DNA from: Apostichopus japonicus
Taxonomy: Eukaryota; Echinodermata; Holothuroidea; Aspidochirotida; Stichopodidae
Direction of reading: 5' to 3'
Length of the DNA: 64,000 bases
NCBI RefSeq assembly: GCF_037975245.1
Contig: NC_092567.1
Coordinates: forward strand, 13,840,876 to 13,904,875
Shown: piece after piece, positions 35,046-47,908 of the stretch
Layout: every line of letters starts with the position of its first letter
How positions within the stretch are numbered: the stretch's first letter is position 1
The notes under the pieces: generated by a model
The model's input: only the letters and a program-made list of their open reading frames with translations
The model's database searches: none
What the model was told of the DNA's origin: nothing
Translations under genes and position numbers: made by a program

Positions 35046-36143
35046 CAGTGGCGGCGGAACCGGGGGGGGGGCTTGGGGGGGGGGGGGGGCTCAGCCCCCC
35101 AATGAAAAAGTTGAGGGGGCAAATGCATGATAAGCCCCCCCAATATTTACCAAGGCTCCGAAACGTGCATCTGCCCATTTTTCAATGCATACTTGTCGAT
35201 CTGTCCGATGCACACGTATACTATATAGGTGTAATAATTTTAGTAATTGCTGGGGGACCCTCGGCCCGTCCCCTGGCTATAGACCACATTATCACCCCAA
35301 CCGCGTCTTCACGCCCCGTGAAAAGTGGAAGCAGTGAGTGTGAGTACCAGTAAGCGTAACACAACTTCGTCTTAGGCCAATGACTTGCCTCATTTCAGCC
35401 AGTTCTCCAACATCCCCTTACTTAGTGGCGGAGCGTCCATATATACAGTCAGGGGGCGGATGCCCCCCCCCCCCCGACAGACTCAAATGGACTGCTGGCG
35501 CCCTTTTCAGCTTTTCAATATACTTTTTACTTATTCGCTTTTATTGACTATTTTATTGCGCTCTCATATACCTATTGACATTTCTCATATTCTGTTGGTG
35601 TAATTTTCCGACAAAATGGCGACGACACCTATTTATTCTCCGTTTATCTGCAAACTAGCAAGGCCCGGAAAGGGTCATTTCCTGCAATCTAGGGAGTATC
35701 TTTACTCAAAATTTTTCTGTACGCTCCGCGCCAACCTGTGGTGGCGCTCCGCTTAGATAGTGTCGAAAGCGCCCCTACAGACCATTCTTGCCCCCCCCGA
35801 CCAATACCCCTAGCTCCGCCACTGCCCTTACTACACTCAAACACGTATTTGCGAGTACACTACGAGTATAATAGCTACTCTCTTAAAACACCATCGAATA
35901 TACAAATTACAATGTTTTTACAGACTTGTACGTGCAATCTGAGAAATTGCAGACTTGAGACCCATATTTTAGGGCTAGGTATTCGCAGCATAAAACACAC
36001 GGGAAGTGCCGTTTCCGGCCATCTGGGGGTTTGAAATAACCCAAAATTTTCTTGTACGCTCCGCGCCAACCGATGGTGGCGCTCCGCTTAGATAGTCTCC
36101 ACACATTAGCCCCCCCAATAATTTTTCCGTTCCGCCGCGCCTG
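35046..36143. mobile_element. hAT-like element with exact 8-bp duplication
   Basis: Ends CAGTGGCGGCGGAAC and, inverted, CAGGCGCGGCGGAAC. Exact 8-bp flanks CCCGTCAG (35038-35045 and 36144-36151). It is inserted in the element 34717-39056. Long G-runs lie near its left end (35060-35090). Its core-module copy is at 36001-36098, about 45 bp from the right end. It contains a further element at 35423-35824. Confidence 0.92.
35423..35824. mobile_element. Innermost hAT-like element (402 bp)
   Basis: Ends TAGTGGCGGAGC and, inverted, CAGTGGCGGAGC. Exact 8-bp flanks CCCTTACT (35415-35422 and 35825-35832). It sits inside 35046-36143. C-runs lie near both ends, and it has its own core-module copy at 35667-35762, about 60 bp from the right end. 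Confidence 0.92.
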
Positions 36144-36759
36144 CCCGTCAGTCCCACTTGTGAAAGTTTTAAGCCCATTATTTGTTCAGAATTTGAAAAT
36201 TCACATTTCTCGTGAATAAACTCACTTCAAAACATACCCATAATGTTGCAAAAAATTTCATTTATACCAATATAGAAAAACCTCCTTGAAGCCCTAACAG
36301 ACCGGTCAAAATTGCACGAGTAGAGGAAAGTATGATGAAGACTGTTGGTCAGGAAATTTTCGAAAATTCAGATACAGTTAATTTATTGGTATTTATTGGC
36401 ATGCGATGTAATAACCGATGCTTACTTATATGACATTGACATGTTGAACGCGCGCGAAAATTTTTGGTTATTTTTTTCGGGCAAGTTTGAGGCTGTTCAT
36501 CCTGGAACGCCATTTCATGCTCACTGATATGATGTGATATCTGCTGTTTGCTTTACAAATTCGACCAGGCGCATAGCGAGGAATTTGCCAAGGGAGGAGC
36601 GAAGCCTGTAGGCAAATTATCTAAGCGTAGCTCCACCATAAGTTGGCGCGGAGCGTACAAGAAAATTTTGGCCGAAAATGCCTCCAAGATCGCTGGAAAT
36701 GGCACTACCCAGGACCATTTGTTGGCGCGAAGCGTACAAGCAAATTTTGGCCGAAAATG

Positions 36760-38445
36760 CAGGTGCGTATCCAGGGGGGGGCGTTGGGGGCGCGCGCCCC
36801 CCGGGTAAGGAAAAGAGGAGAGAAAAAAAGAGAAGAAAAAAGGGAAAAGGAGGGGGGGAAAAAAGAAAAGGAGGAGAGGAAGGAAGGAAGGGAAAAGAAA
36901 AAGAAAAAAGAGAGAAAAAGGAAAAAAGGAGGGAGTAGAAGATAGCCAAGACCTCGGGAAGAGAAAGAGGAACAGTCATAGTTAAAGCGCTGATCCCTAT
37001 AATATACACAGGGTAGCCAGTGACAGATCAAGGATTACGGAGGGGTGTGCGCCTCACCCTACCCCTTACACCGACAACTCCATTTTTGACGTTTCCATTT
37101 TTCCTCTCTCACTAATGTATCTATATAAATACTATATATGGTCTATCATAACGCGCGTGTGTGTGTATGGACGCCTTAAACAATTGTACAATTGTGCTAT
37201 ATGGAACCAACTGTGGCTGGTCTTGAACTCGACCGAGTCGTCGGGGTACATGACGCATTTCGGGAAGGGGGCGACCGCCCCCCCCCCCCGAGCAAATTTT
37301 CTTTATGACATCGCTAGTAATTTCAAAATAGACAATGCTTAGATGCAACTTACAAGGACTGGGAAGTGTCATTTCCAGCGATCTGGGAGGCATTTTCGGC
37401 CAAAATTTTTCTTGTACGCTTCGCGCCAACTCATGGTGGCGCTTCGCTTAGATAGTTTGCCTACAGGCTTCGCCCCTCCCTTGACAATTACTCGCTACAC
37501 GCCTGTTCGAATTTGTAAAGCAAAGAGCAGATATAACATCATGTCAGTGAGCATTGAAATGCATGTTCCAGGATGAACAGCCTCAAAAACTGTCTATGTG
37601 TGTAATTAAAGGCGTAGGAGCCCAATTGGATTTGGGGGCTGTAATGACTTGCCCGAAAAAAGGCCAACATTTTTCGCGCGCTTAGCGCGCGTTCAACATA
37701 TCAATGCCAATATCGTATAAGCAAGCATCTGTCATTACAGTGCATGGCATCGTGTACCTTACGGTCCGTGAAAGTTGCACAGTATACCGCTAGATGCTAT
37801 GTAAACAACGAAATGTCTTATGTAGATGGAGAAAAACCATACAGATCCATTTATGTCAAAACTCTCTTTTACAGTAGTAATGTCGGCCAAGCTTAGAACT
37901 TTATTTTAATTACCAAGGAGATAATTTTTAAGCTATTCATTGCTATTTATTTTCCTTTTAGTAGGTGCCCGAAAAAGATGGGGAAAACTTTGGTTGCGGG
38001 GGGGGGGGGGGGGCTGCAGCCACCGCCTCCTACATCACGATTCACATCATGATTTTATTCACGAGAAATGTGAATTTTCAAATTCTCAACAAATAATGGG
38101 CTTAAAACCTTGAAAAGTGGGGCTTTCGGATATTGTGGGCCGTGACGTAGAATCACCTACAAAAGCAATGATCCATAGGACATGCAATGAGGTCGAACAT
38201 GATGTGTGACTGGTGACAATCTTCAAAAAGGTTATGGATGGAAAAAACTTTTGGGCAATACTTGGTTCTCAGGCAAAAGTGTACATCTGGTTGGTCATTT
38301 TCAAGCCCGAGAAGTGCTATTTCCGGTGATCTGGGGGGTATCAAAACCAGAAATTTTCTTGTACGCTGCGCGCCAACCGATGGTTGCGCTCCGCTTAGAT
38401 AGTAATTCGCGCCCCCCGGGTTAGAAAATCCTGGATACGCGCCTG
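36760..38445. mobile_element. Same-family element nested in 34717-39056
   Basis: Left end CAGGTGCGTATCCAGG, right end CCTGGATACGCGCCTG. Exact 5-bp flanks AAATG (36755-36759 and 38446-38450). The interrupted host sequence rejoins as 'GGCCGAAAATGCCTCCCAGA', the usual core-module sequence on the minus strand. It carries core copies at 37366-37461 and 38310-38405. 1686 bp, no transposase. Confidence 0.88.
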
Positions 38446-39056
38446 AAATGCCTCCCAGATCGCTGGAAATGACACTTCCCAGGCCTTGTAAGTTGCATCT
38501 AAGCATTTTCTATTTTGAAATTACTAGCGATATCATAAAAAAAACATGCTGAAGGGGGGGGGGCGGTCGCCCCCTTCCCGAAATGCGTCATGTTCCCCGA
38601 CGACACGGTCGAGTTCGAGACCAGCCACAGTTGGTTTCATAGCACAATTCTTCAATTGTTTAAGGCGTATATACACATACAAGCGTTATGATAGATCATA
38701 TATAGTAAATATATAGATCATTAGTGAGAGAGGAAAAATAGAAACGTCAAAAATGGAGGGGTAGGGTGAGGCACACGGCCCTTCCGAAATCCTTGATCCG
38801 TCACTGGCTACCCTGTGTATATAGGGATCAGCGCTGTAATGATGTCACTGTTCCTCTTTCTCTTCCCGGTGTCTTGGCGTTTTCTTGTTCTCCCTCCTTT
38901 TCTCCTTTTCTCTCTTTCTTCTTTTTCTCTTCCCTTCCTTCCTCTCCTCCTCCTCTTTCCCCCCCCCTCTTTTTTCCCTTTTCTCCTCTTTTTTCTCTCC
39001 TCTTTTTCTTACCCGGGGGCGCGCGCCCCCAACGCCCCCCCCTGGATACGCGCCTG

Positions 39057-39155
39057 CATATGTTTAACACACTCTCAATACATGCATAAATACATGAAAA
39101 ACACATGCTTAACACTCTCAATACATTTTCAGTACATGCATAACACAAAAAAGCA
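39057..39155. repeat. Minisatellite, continuation of 34150-34716
   Basis: Contains 'CACTCTCAATACATGCATAA' and 'ATACATGAAAAACACATGC', the same units as left of the transposon nest. Confidence 0.75.
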
Positions 39156-39159
39156 AATC

Positions 39160-39846
39160 CATGATTAATATATATTGGCCACAAAATCACCAAAGATAGG
39201 TAAAGCAAATGGGTAAGTAATGTTGGGTACGTTCTATCCCGTAAAATGATAAAGGGTAACTCATTGTTTGGCTTAGTAACAAATCACAAAAATAATTTTA
39301 AACTGACTGAAGCCATTGATCTTCTATGCTACAGTAAACGTTATCATATAGCGACATAGACAGTCGCATGCTTCCTATAATACTAATAGAGTTAAAGCAA
39401 CTTCGTTGAAAAGATGTAATTAAAAAGAAAGAAAGAAAGAAAGAAATTACTACTCCCATAAACTTGTATTGCAGATCTTATATAATGTATCACTTGAATG
39501 AAATCTTCAAGGAGGAACAAACGAGTCTTACGTTGAACTTTGTGTATAGAAGAGCTGGTATAGTTTCATACTTCCTGAAACGTTATAGCTCAATAAAGCA
39601 GTTTAAAATCTCGTTAAAAAGATATAAAAAAGATTAAATACTGAAGAACAAAACCACAACGATGTATTATTTCAACGAGATCTTAAGGAAGATAAATGGG
39701 TATTATATTGAACTTGGTGTTCATCAGAGTACCAGCAATAGTCAAGTAGACGATGAAGTAGCGGTATTATTCAAAATATTGTACTTTTACATAAGTAACA
39801 AGTTTCTTAACATTACCAACCCTAGAGATAGTTCAGTCGAAGTGTA

Positions 39847-39883
<37 letters not shown>

Positions 39884-39920
39884 ATCGTAATGAGTTGGAA
39901 AATCAAGAACAGTGAAAAAA
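39160..39920. other. No gene recognised
   Basis: AT-rich DNA with a (GAAA)n stretch near 39427-39446 and a (TA)n tract at 39848-39879. Confidence 0.4.
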
Positions 39921-39926
39921 CTTTCA

Positions 39927-39998
39927 GCCTCCACCGGGATTCGAACCACGGGCCTTCCGCTCTGTACGCGGACACCCTAACCACTAGGCTATGGACGC
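39927..39998 (-). pseudogene. tRNA-like sequence (anticodon loop reads ACA)
   Basis: The minus strand gives GCGTCCATAGCCTAGTGGTT, then an anticodon arm TCCGC-GTACAGA-GCGGA, then GGTTCGAATCCCGG and TGGAGGC. Six of seven acceptor pairs form and the anticodon stem is perfect, but the T-stem has about two mismatches. TTTTTT follows 6 nt later, as a polymerase III terminator would. ACA (Cys) would be an unusual anticodon. A tRNA pseudogene or SINE head is more likely than a working tRNA. Confidence 0.45.
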
Positions 39999-40049
39999 TG
40001 ATTGTATGTCCCAGAGATTCGAAACCTTAAGGAAGGTCGTAATCCCACT

Positions 40050-40907
40050 GTAGGCGTTTGTCACCTGTATCGAACAATACTAGTTCTGTTTTTGGTGACA
40101 CATTTGCATTACTCTAGAGATCAAACATGATGCTAACCAACTGTGTGTTCGTGTGTTTATGTTGATGTTTATGTGTGCATATGTATGTACTATGTATGTA
40201 CTATGTTTGTTTCTTTGTGTACGAAAGAAGTCAATCGCTAATTAATATGTTTGATTTTTCGATTTAGAAGTAATAGGTTTGCAAGAGATAGATTACATGG
40301 TCTACGTATTTAAATTCCCGTGTACTCTCAACGCTCCAACAGGGAGGATTAAGGTTCAATGGTATAACTTTAGTGCACTTTGGGTAAAACAATTGTTAAA
40401 CGAGGTTGGCTGATATTCTTAAAACTTGGTAAGAAGGAGCTTGTGTCTCATTGACATTCAGAGTAAAAGTAAGAGATCAAAGGTGAAGGGTCAAATTAAG
40501 TGCAAAGGGGGAAAATTCAATAAACTTGCGACCTTCACAGGTACAATGATTGGTCAAATTGTATTGAACGATGCTTTGTGCAGTAAGGTGTTCATCAATA
40601 GGCGTGCGAATTGTTAACATTGTTATGTATAGCACATTGATTTCGTAATTTTGTATTAAGGCTGTTTGCGATGAGATATGAAACTCCGTAGATTGATCTG
40701 TTCTTGTATGTTTGATTTAATGATGTTTAAATAATAATAAAAACATGTATATCTTATTTGTCGCATTGTTTGTGGCAACAAGATTGCCTAATATCCTGTC
40801 ATCTTCACCTTTGGTGTACTGACACAGACACGTACTCGTGTGTTAAACCAATCCATCAAATAGAAGGCAACACCCGATACCCATAGCTGGTACAGTAACT
40901 ACTGTTC
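40050..40907. other. No gene recognised
   Basis: No exon, RNA or repeat structure stands out. Confidence 0.4.
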
Positions 40908-40912
40908 ATGTC

Positions 40913-43629
40913 CAGGTGCGTATCCAGGGGGGGCGTTGGGGGCGCGCGCCCCCCGGGTAAGAAAAAGAGGAGAGAAAAAAAAGAAGAAAAAAGGAAAAAA
41001 GAGGGGGAAAAGGAAGAAAGAGGGGAAAAAAGAGGAGGAGGAGAGGAAGGAAGGGAAAAGATAAAGAAGAAGGAGAGAAAAAGGAGAAAAGGAGGGAGTA
41101 CAAGATAAACGCCAAGACACCGGGAAGAGAAAGAGGAACAGTGACATCATTACAGCGCTGAACCTAGTATTATATACACATGGTCGGGTAGCCAGTGACG
41201 GATCGAGGATTTCGGAAGGGGCGTACGCCTCTCCCTACCCCTTACACCTACAACTCCATTTTTGACGTTTCCATCTTTCCTCTCTCACTAATGTATCTAT
41301 ATATATACTATATATGGTCTACCATAGCGCGTGTGTGTGTATGGACGCCTTAAACAATTGTGCTATGAAACCAACTATGGCTGGTCTCGAACTCGACCGA
41401 GTCGTCGGGGAACATGACGCATTTCGGGAATGGGGCGACCGCCGCCCCCCCCCCCCCGAGCATATTTTTTCTTATGATATCGCTAGTCAATTCGAAATAG
41501 AAAATGCTTAGATGCAACTTACAAGGTATGGGAAATGTCATTTCCAGCGATCTCGGAGGCATTTTCGAGCAAAATTTTCCTGTACGCTTCGCGCCAACTC
41601 ATGGTTGCGCTACGCTTAGATAGTTTGCCAACAGGCTTCGCCCCTCCCTTGACAAATTATTCGCTACGCACCTGTTCGAATTTGTAAAGTAAACAGCAGA
41701 TATCACATCATATCAGTGAGCATGAAAATGGCGTTCCTGGATGAACAGCCTCAAAACTGTCTGTGTGTAGTGAAAGGCGAAGGAGCCCAATTTGATTTGG
41801 GGAGCTGTAACGACTTGCCCGAAAAATATAACCAACATTTCAACATAATCAACATTGTTAATGTCAATATCATATAAGCAAGCATCGGTTATTTCATCGC
41901 ATGCCATCATGTACCGTACGGTCACTGAAAGTTGCGCAGTACACCGCGGGATGCTCATATAAACAACGTTTTGTCCTATGTAGATTGAGAAAAAGCATAG
42001 AGGTCCAATTATGTCAAAACTCTCTTTTACATTAGTAATGGCGAATTAGTCGGCCAAGCTTAAAACTTTATTTTAATTACCAAGGAGAAATTTTTTAAAC
42101 TAATCATTTCCTTTAGCTACATCATTGCAATTGTATTTTTCTTTCAGTATCGGTGCCCGAAAAATTCTCAGTATATTGCCGGAATTTTCAGAAAGAAATA
42201 TTTCGTTAGCCCCACCCCCACCACCCCCTCAAATTTCCAGAGGACAAGAAATTCGGACAAAAGTCCTGAAAAATTCGGGCAGCCTAAGAGGAGAAAAAAT
42301 ATATATATGAATATATAAATATGCTGTAGCTTGCCCGAATCTTTTTCAAATTTTGCCTGAAAATTCTGTGGAGAGCATTTATGTTATTTGTTTTTTGACA
42401 TTAATATTAATATAGGCCTAACAATTTTCTTAATTAGCATCATGTTGCCCGAATATTTCCGTGTAACACCACCGTAAGCTCAGCTCATCTGGGCTACCAC
42501 GCTTTTTGCACTATCATCCAAAACTTTTTCTAAGTAGTCAACTGTATACCTGGACATCCCCGACATGAGTGTATATATAAGAAACGTTTTCTTGTTCATG
42601 GATGGTGGGGGGGGGGGGGGGGGTAGTGCCTACAAGCCTAGAAGTACAGGTTTACCATATTCTTTGTTATTTTTTATATTTTTTTTGGTGAGACAAATTG
42701 CAGTCTCACCCGACACAGCGATATTATCCCGCCTACAATTGAACAATGTATGTTTTTCTGGAAGTAGCTGAGTACTGTGTTAAAATAATAAATATCGGTA
42801 ACTAAATAGGAGCTTAAAAAATGTACTGTCCTATTTTCCCCTTCAAAGTGATGTTACCATTTTTTCTTCTTCTAATTTACTAAATTTTGGGGGGAGTGTC
42901 AATTTCTAAGATGTGAAATTATAAAGTAAAGAATGTTTAGATGCAACTTGCAAGGCCTCAGAAGTGCCATTTCCGGCAATCTGAGAGGCATCTTTTGCCA
43001 AAAAAATTCTTGTACGCTACGCGCCAACCGATGGTGGCGCTCCGCTTAGATAGTGTCACGGGAACTTTCGGGCACAAAAGTTTCTGCCCCCCCCAACTGA
43101 AATGGTCCCGTACGCCTATGATCATACTTCCCTCTACTCGTGCAATTTTGACCAGTCTGTTAGGGGTTCAAGGAGGTTTTTCTGTATTGGTTGTCCATAG
43201 ATGAAATTTCTTGCAACATTATGGGTATGTTTTGAAGTGAGTTTAATCACGAGAAATGTGAATTTTGAAATTCTGAACAAAAAATGGGCTTATAACCTGA
43301 GGCTGTCGGGTATTGTGGGCCGCGACGTAGAATCACCTACAAAGAGCAATGATCCACAGGAGATGCGATGAGGTCTAACATGATGTGTGACTGGTGAAAA
43401 TCTTCAAAAAGGTTATGGATGGGGAAAAAACTATTGGGAAATTCTTGGTTCTCAGGCAAAAGTGTACATCTGGATGGTCATTTTCAAGCCCGAGAAGTGC
43501 CATTTCCGGTGATCTGAGGGGGTATCAAAACCAGAAATTTTCTTGTACGCTGCACGCCAACCGATGGTGGCGCTCCGCTTAGATAGTAATTCGCGCCCCC
43601 CGGGTTAGAAAATCCTGGATACGCGCCTG
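40913..43629. mobile_element. 2.7-kb element, most complete family copy
   Basis: Left end CAGGTGCGTATCCAGG, right end CCTGGATACGCGCCTG. Exact 5-bp flanks ATGTC (40908-40912 and 43630-43634). Order: G-rich palindrome and purine tract, CGAACTCGACCGAGTC segment, core module (41531-41624), segment starting near GGAGCCCAATTTGATTTGG, core (42960-43056), block with 'GCAATTTTGACCAGTCTGTT', and core (43495-43590). No open frame resembles a transposase, so it must be mobilised in trans. The 5-bp duplication differs from the 8-bp duplications of the smaller elements. Confidence 0.88.
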
Positions 43630-43634
43630 ATGTC

Positions 43635-46600
43635 TGTAGCACATGTAACGAACACAAAGTAATAATAACTGATGCACGGTTGTGGGACATGAACAGTAGT
43701 TCCTGTATCAACCATTTAGTACGAGTTCATTAATACGTGATTCTAAAATGAAGTCGTATCTAGTCGTTTTATGCTATAAGTAGGCCTATGGATATACCCG
43801 AACATGGCCTTTCTTCGTTTTCGGCTTGACGAATTGGCGTAATTTAAAGAGAGCGGTTGTGAACTGGAATCAAGCGGTACTGTACCTCCATTACTTCATC
43901 TCGTAGGCACTCTCATCTTCATTGATTCCTTGTCCAGTCGCGCAGTTCTTTGTCTTACATGAGAACAAGTTAACAGCTTTGAAGTGGTTACAGTTCCACC
44001 TGTAACACATGTTACCGTGTTACGAACACAAAGTAGTTATTACTGATGCACGGCTGTGGGATATGAACAGTGCACCTGCTATGAGGGCAACCAAGTAACC
44101 AGTGATTCAGCAGATAGATGCATGAATTAAAATGTAACTGGTAACCTGATGTAGTTACTACCCTGGACGATGTATAGAGAACAACTCTACATAATCTCAC
44201 CAGCTGGTAGATAATCTCTGTTAGCTCATATAGCCATTCTCAAAACAAGGCCTATGGTAAAATAATACGTTTGCATTCCTTCCCACTAGTGTTTCATTAT
44301 ACTTCGTTGTACGTTGTGCAAAGGCTATGAGCGACACCCTACGGAAAGAGGTCGCAAAAGACTAGATTCTCAGAATGTCATATCGTATCATGCCATATCA
44401 CATCTCATCACATTTCATTATATAGCACCTTTTAATTCCCTAGTCTATTACAAACACAACGATACTATAGAATAGAGTTTGCAACCATGATTGTAGGCTT
44501 GTCTCATTTTGTGAATAATCTTAATTCCCTAGTCCAACACAAACATAAAGATATTATCAAACAGAGTTGCAACAGTGATCATAGGGTTGTCTCTTTTTGC
44601 GATGTCTGATGCCCTAGTCTGATACAATCAAATAAGAGTTGTAACGGTTATTCTAAGTTTATTTTTCTCTTTGCGATATCATCTTAATGAAGTCTGTTAC
44701 AACCACAAAGATATTATCAAACATTGTCGCAACAAAGGGAAATTTGCAACATATAGAGTAATTAGAGGGTCTTCCATACTAGCAGGATTACCGAAGGTTT
44801 ATTGAGGTGTGTAGGATTGTAATAATGGTTATTAGAAATTTGGCGATAAGAAGGAAAATCGAGATGGAAAGTGACAACAACAGAAACTTTGACGTTATTT
44901 TCAGTTCTCTTTGGCTTCTTTTGCAGGAGAGTGGATCTAGGGAGGGAGAGATCTCATTGAATGGCTTGTTGAACTCTGCCGGCAATGTGCCCCCCCCCCA
45001 CCCTCACCCCGGCAGATGACATTCTGTTTCAGGTTCTTTGCATAGTGAAGAAAAAATATTGGCAAATATCAGGCAAAGAGCTTGACTAAAGGCAATTCCA
45101 GTCTATCAGTAGTGTGGATGGCAACTAGAAGCATGGAGGTGGTGGTGTGTTTGTAGGTGTCGTGTACAGATCGATGGTGATGGTGCCATTTTTATCAGAT
45201 GGTGACATCAAGGAAGTTAGTCTGTTGGAGAGAGTAATCAGAGTTGCAACAATAATTAATGGGTTGTCTCGTTTTAGTGATATTATCTAGATGCAGTAAA
45301 AAAACATACTTAAAATATTATTTTGGAATTATTTATTTTGGAAGCACTTTAATCCTTGTTTTTGACTGATCGTTTTTTAATCACATTTTTAAATCAAACT
45401 GTTCATCACCGGTGCCGTGGTCGAGTGGATAAAGGCTGTGGCAATTGAAGCAATGAGGCTTAGCATTCGGGAGGTTTGGGGTTCGATGCCCTGCCAGGTC
45501 ACAGCAGGGACGTAGCAGGGGAGCGACTGCTGCCCCATTTCCGTGTTGTTTTAGCATGGTCATTTGTCAGTGCTCCTTTGATCTTGAATACTCGTGGGCT
45601 CCGTTAACTCCGTTATAATCGTAGTAACATTCAGGCCTACTGATTCAGCTTCTTTCTTAGTTTGGCAGATGCAAATAGCTAAACTTAGCATATAGCCTAT
45701 CACATGCCTACAGTTGGCCACTGCGTAATAAAATACATATTGCCTACCTAACCACACTCGATGGAGTGTCACGAACCGTATTCACAACGGCGACGACAAC
45801 GTGCGTTCTCATCCTTTATATGATTCGTCATAAGTCGTTGCACGAACAGCATGTTATGAAGCTAAGCTAGCAATCATACGTGATACGCACTTCCTTTAAA
45901 TAATTATCACACTGCTAATACACTGCGATAACGATATTTGTTTTTAGGCCACTACACATCTGGCTGTCTTACAAAATATGAAAGTTTATATTATCCATCA
46001 GTTAAGTTCGTCAAATGTATTAAAGTCCAGACATTCGACAATAAACAAGAATCGTCCTACTTGAAACATTTATAAAGAGCACAATGTTTGTCTTTCTGAT
46101 ATAATATGTAAAAGAACATGTAAAAGAATTTAAACAGGAAACAAAATCTGCTGATAATGTGATATCATATGAAAATGTTCAAAACAATGTTCGAAACTTT
46201 GTCTCCATCTAAGCCTTATTTCCTGTGCTTTTCTACTTACCAGATACACCGAAGGCATCTTTATTCTTACCTTTTATTATTATATTTGTATGAAGGCCCT
46301 GCCTTTGTTCAAATGAACGCAGTTTTCAAGTCTGTGGGGTGGGTGTTGGGTTATTGTTTTAGAATTTTTCAAAAAATCATATGTCCCGATGTTGTACTCA
46401 GTACAACATTGGCTGGAATTGGGGTTTAAATTATATACTTTGTTTCATTAAAAATAAATAACACAACTAGCTCGATACATACATTAATACCCATTGAGCC
46501 CATGATCATGATGTCTGTATTCCGTATCACGTGAAAATATGTATATTGTCTTCTATGTTGTCTTCTTGTAGTTTTTTTCACAGTGAAACGGGCCCTCCCT

Positions 46601-47399
46601 ATCCAAAGAGGTACCCTTCTTCTGTGCATCAGTATAGCGGGGGTCCCTTTTGTTTGGGGCCCCGGCTCAGCACGGTCCGAGCCCATAGGAGTTACGCATT
46701 ACGCTACTGTGCCCCACATTCTTTTCATTTCGAAAGACGCACAGTTTCAAGTTCATTACACACTGAAGGCTTCGATTCTCTATCTGCCTTCAGTTAAGGG
46801 AAGATCTTGGGATTTTCATCCCTAGATATCGCTAGATATTACTAGATATCCATACAGTACAGTGCCCTTGGGATTTCTTGGATTTTCGGGGCCTGATCTT
46901 GGGAAATTGCAAAGTCGAGAGTGGTCACACTCCATGTAGGTCAGTGCACGACCTCTATACGTCACTAATATACACAATCCGATCACTTGTAAGTGATGAA
47001 GTGGTGTGTTGCCGGATTTTGTCAAGGTCTTGGTACTATATACGGGCGAAGGTCATTAATTAAGTTTCGTAGCTCATCGGGAAGCGATTAGAGGGGTGGG
47101 GCGTAGGATTGTGGGGGCGCGTTTTCATGCAGATGGGAACAATCTCGAGAAGTGATGGGTGCGTCCCCCCCCCCCCGCGCACAATACGCCCTTGGATCCA
47201 CTACATGATATTCACAGAAGATGTGCTCAATTCTCCAATCGCATGCGGAATTTATTTTTAGATTCATTGTAAGAGTTACGGTACTAGGTTTGGGGTAACA
47301 ATTAGCATTCAGGTCGGAGGGTATAACATTTTATCTCTGAATGGCAGTGTTGCATCGAAGGACATAGGTCCAGTGCAGTTCGCATATATATCCTAGTCT
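43635..47399. other. No gene; minor repeats
   Basis: A diverged duplicate of 'CGAACACAAAGTA...CTGATGCACGG' occurs at 43648 and 44033. From about 44430 to 44745 roughly 95-bp units contain 'CAAAGATATTATCAAAC' and 'TTGCAAC'. A C-run is near 44991-45000. Frames here are not supported as genes. Confidence 0.45.
45412..45512 (+). mobile_element. tRNA-like SINE head fragment
   Basis: A-box-like TGGTCGAGTGGAT (45418-45430) and B-box-like GGTTCGATGCC (45480-45490) with an intervening anticodon-arm-sized segment. Followed by CTGCCAGGTCACAGCAGGGA. The tail is unclear. Confidence 0.5.
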
Positions 47400-47908
47400 A
47401 ATACCGAAATGCGTCATGTTCCCGACGACTCGGTCGAGATCGAGACCAGCCACAGTTGGTGTCATAGCACAATTGTACAATCGTTTAAGGCGTCCATACA
47501 CACACACGCGTAATGATAGACCATATATAGTATATATATATATATATACATTAGTGAGAGAGGATAAATGGAAACGTCAAAAATGGAGTTGTCGGTGTAA
47601 GGGGTAGGGTGAGGCGCACGCCCCTTTCGAAATCATCGATACGTCACTGGCTACCCTGTGTATATAATAGGGATCAGCGCTGTAATTATTACTGTTCCTC
47701 TTGCTCTTCCCGGTGTCTTGGCGTTTATCTTCTACTCCCTCCCTTTCTCCTTTTTCTCTCTTTCTTCTTTTTCTCTTCCCTTCCTTCCTCCTCTTTCCCC
47801 CCTCTTTTTTCCCTTTTTCTTCTCTCTTTTTTCTCTCTTCTTTTTCTTACCCGGGGGGCGCGCGCCTCCAACGCCCCCCCCCCCCCTGGATACGCGCCTG
47901 TATATACT
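47400..47908 (-). mobile_element. Truncated copy of the 2.5-kb element family
   Basis: On the minus strand it begins at the CAGGCGCGTATCCAGG end (47908 side). It runs through the G-rich palindrome, the GA-rich tract and the CGATCTCGACCGAGTC segment, then stops abruptly near 47400. The other half of the element is missing. Confidence 0.75.

Larger units (their letters stand above)
34717..39056. mobile_element. Outer element of a four-level transposon nest
   Basis: Left end CAGGGGCGTATCCAGG, right end CCTGGATACGCGCCTG, with exact 5-bp flanks CATAT (34712-34716 and 39057-39061). It lies in a minisatellite and is inverted relative to the copies at 29390 and 40913. Its body is interrupted by two insertions, 35046-36143 and 36760-38445, which account for about 2.8 kb. 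Removing them leaves about 1.55 kb of family sequence. No transposase gene. Confidence 0.8.

Noticed and set aside
36617..37031. Overlapping frames with peptides like SVQENFGRKC that recur in many places
   Set aside because: They are translations of the core module and GA-rich tract in transposons, open in several frames and on both strands, with no sign of selection on a protein.
45412..45512. Functional tRNA gene
   Set aside because: A- and B-box-like motifs are present but the stems do not pair well and the sequence runs on like a SINE.
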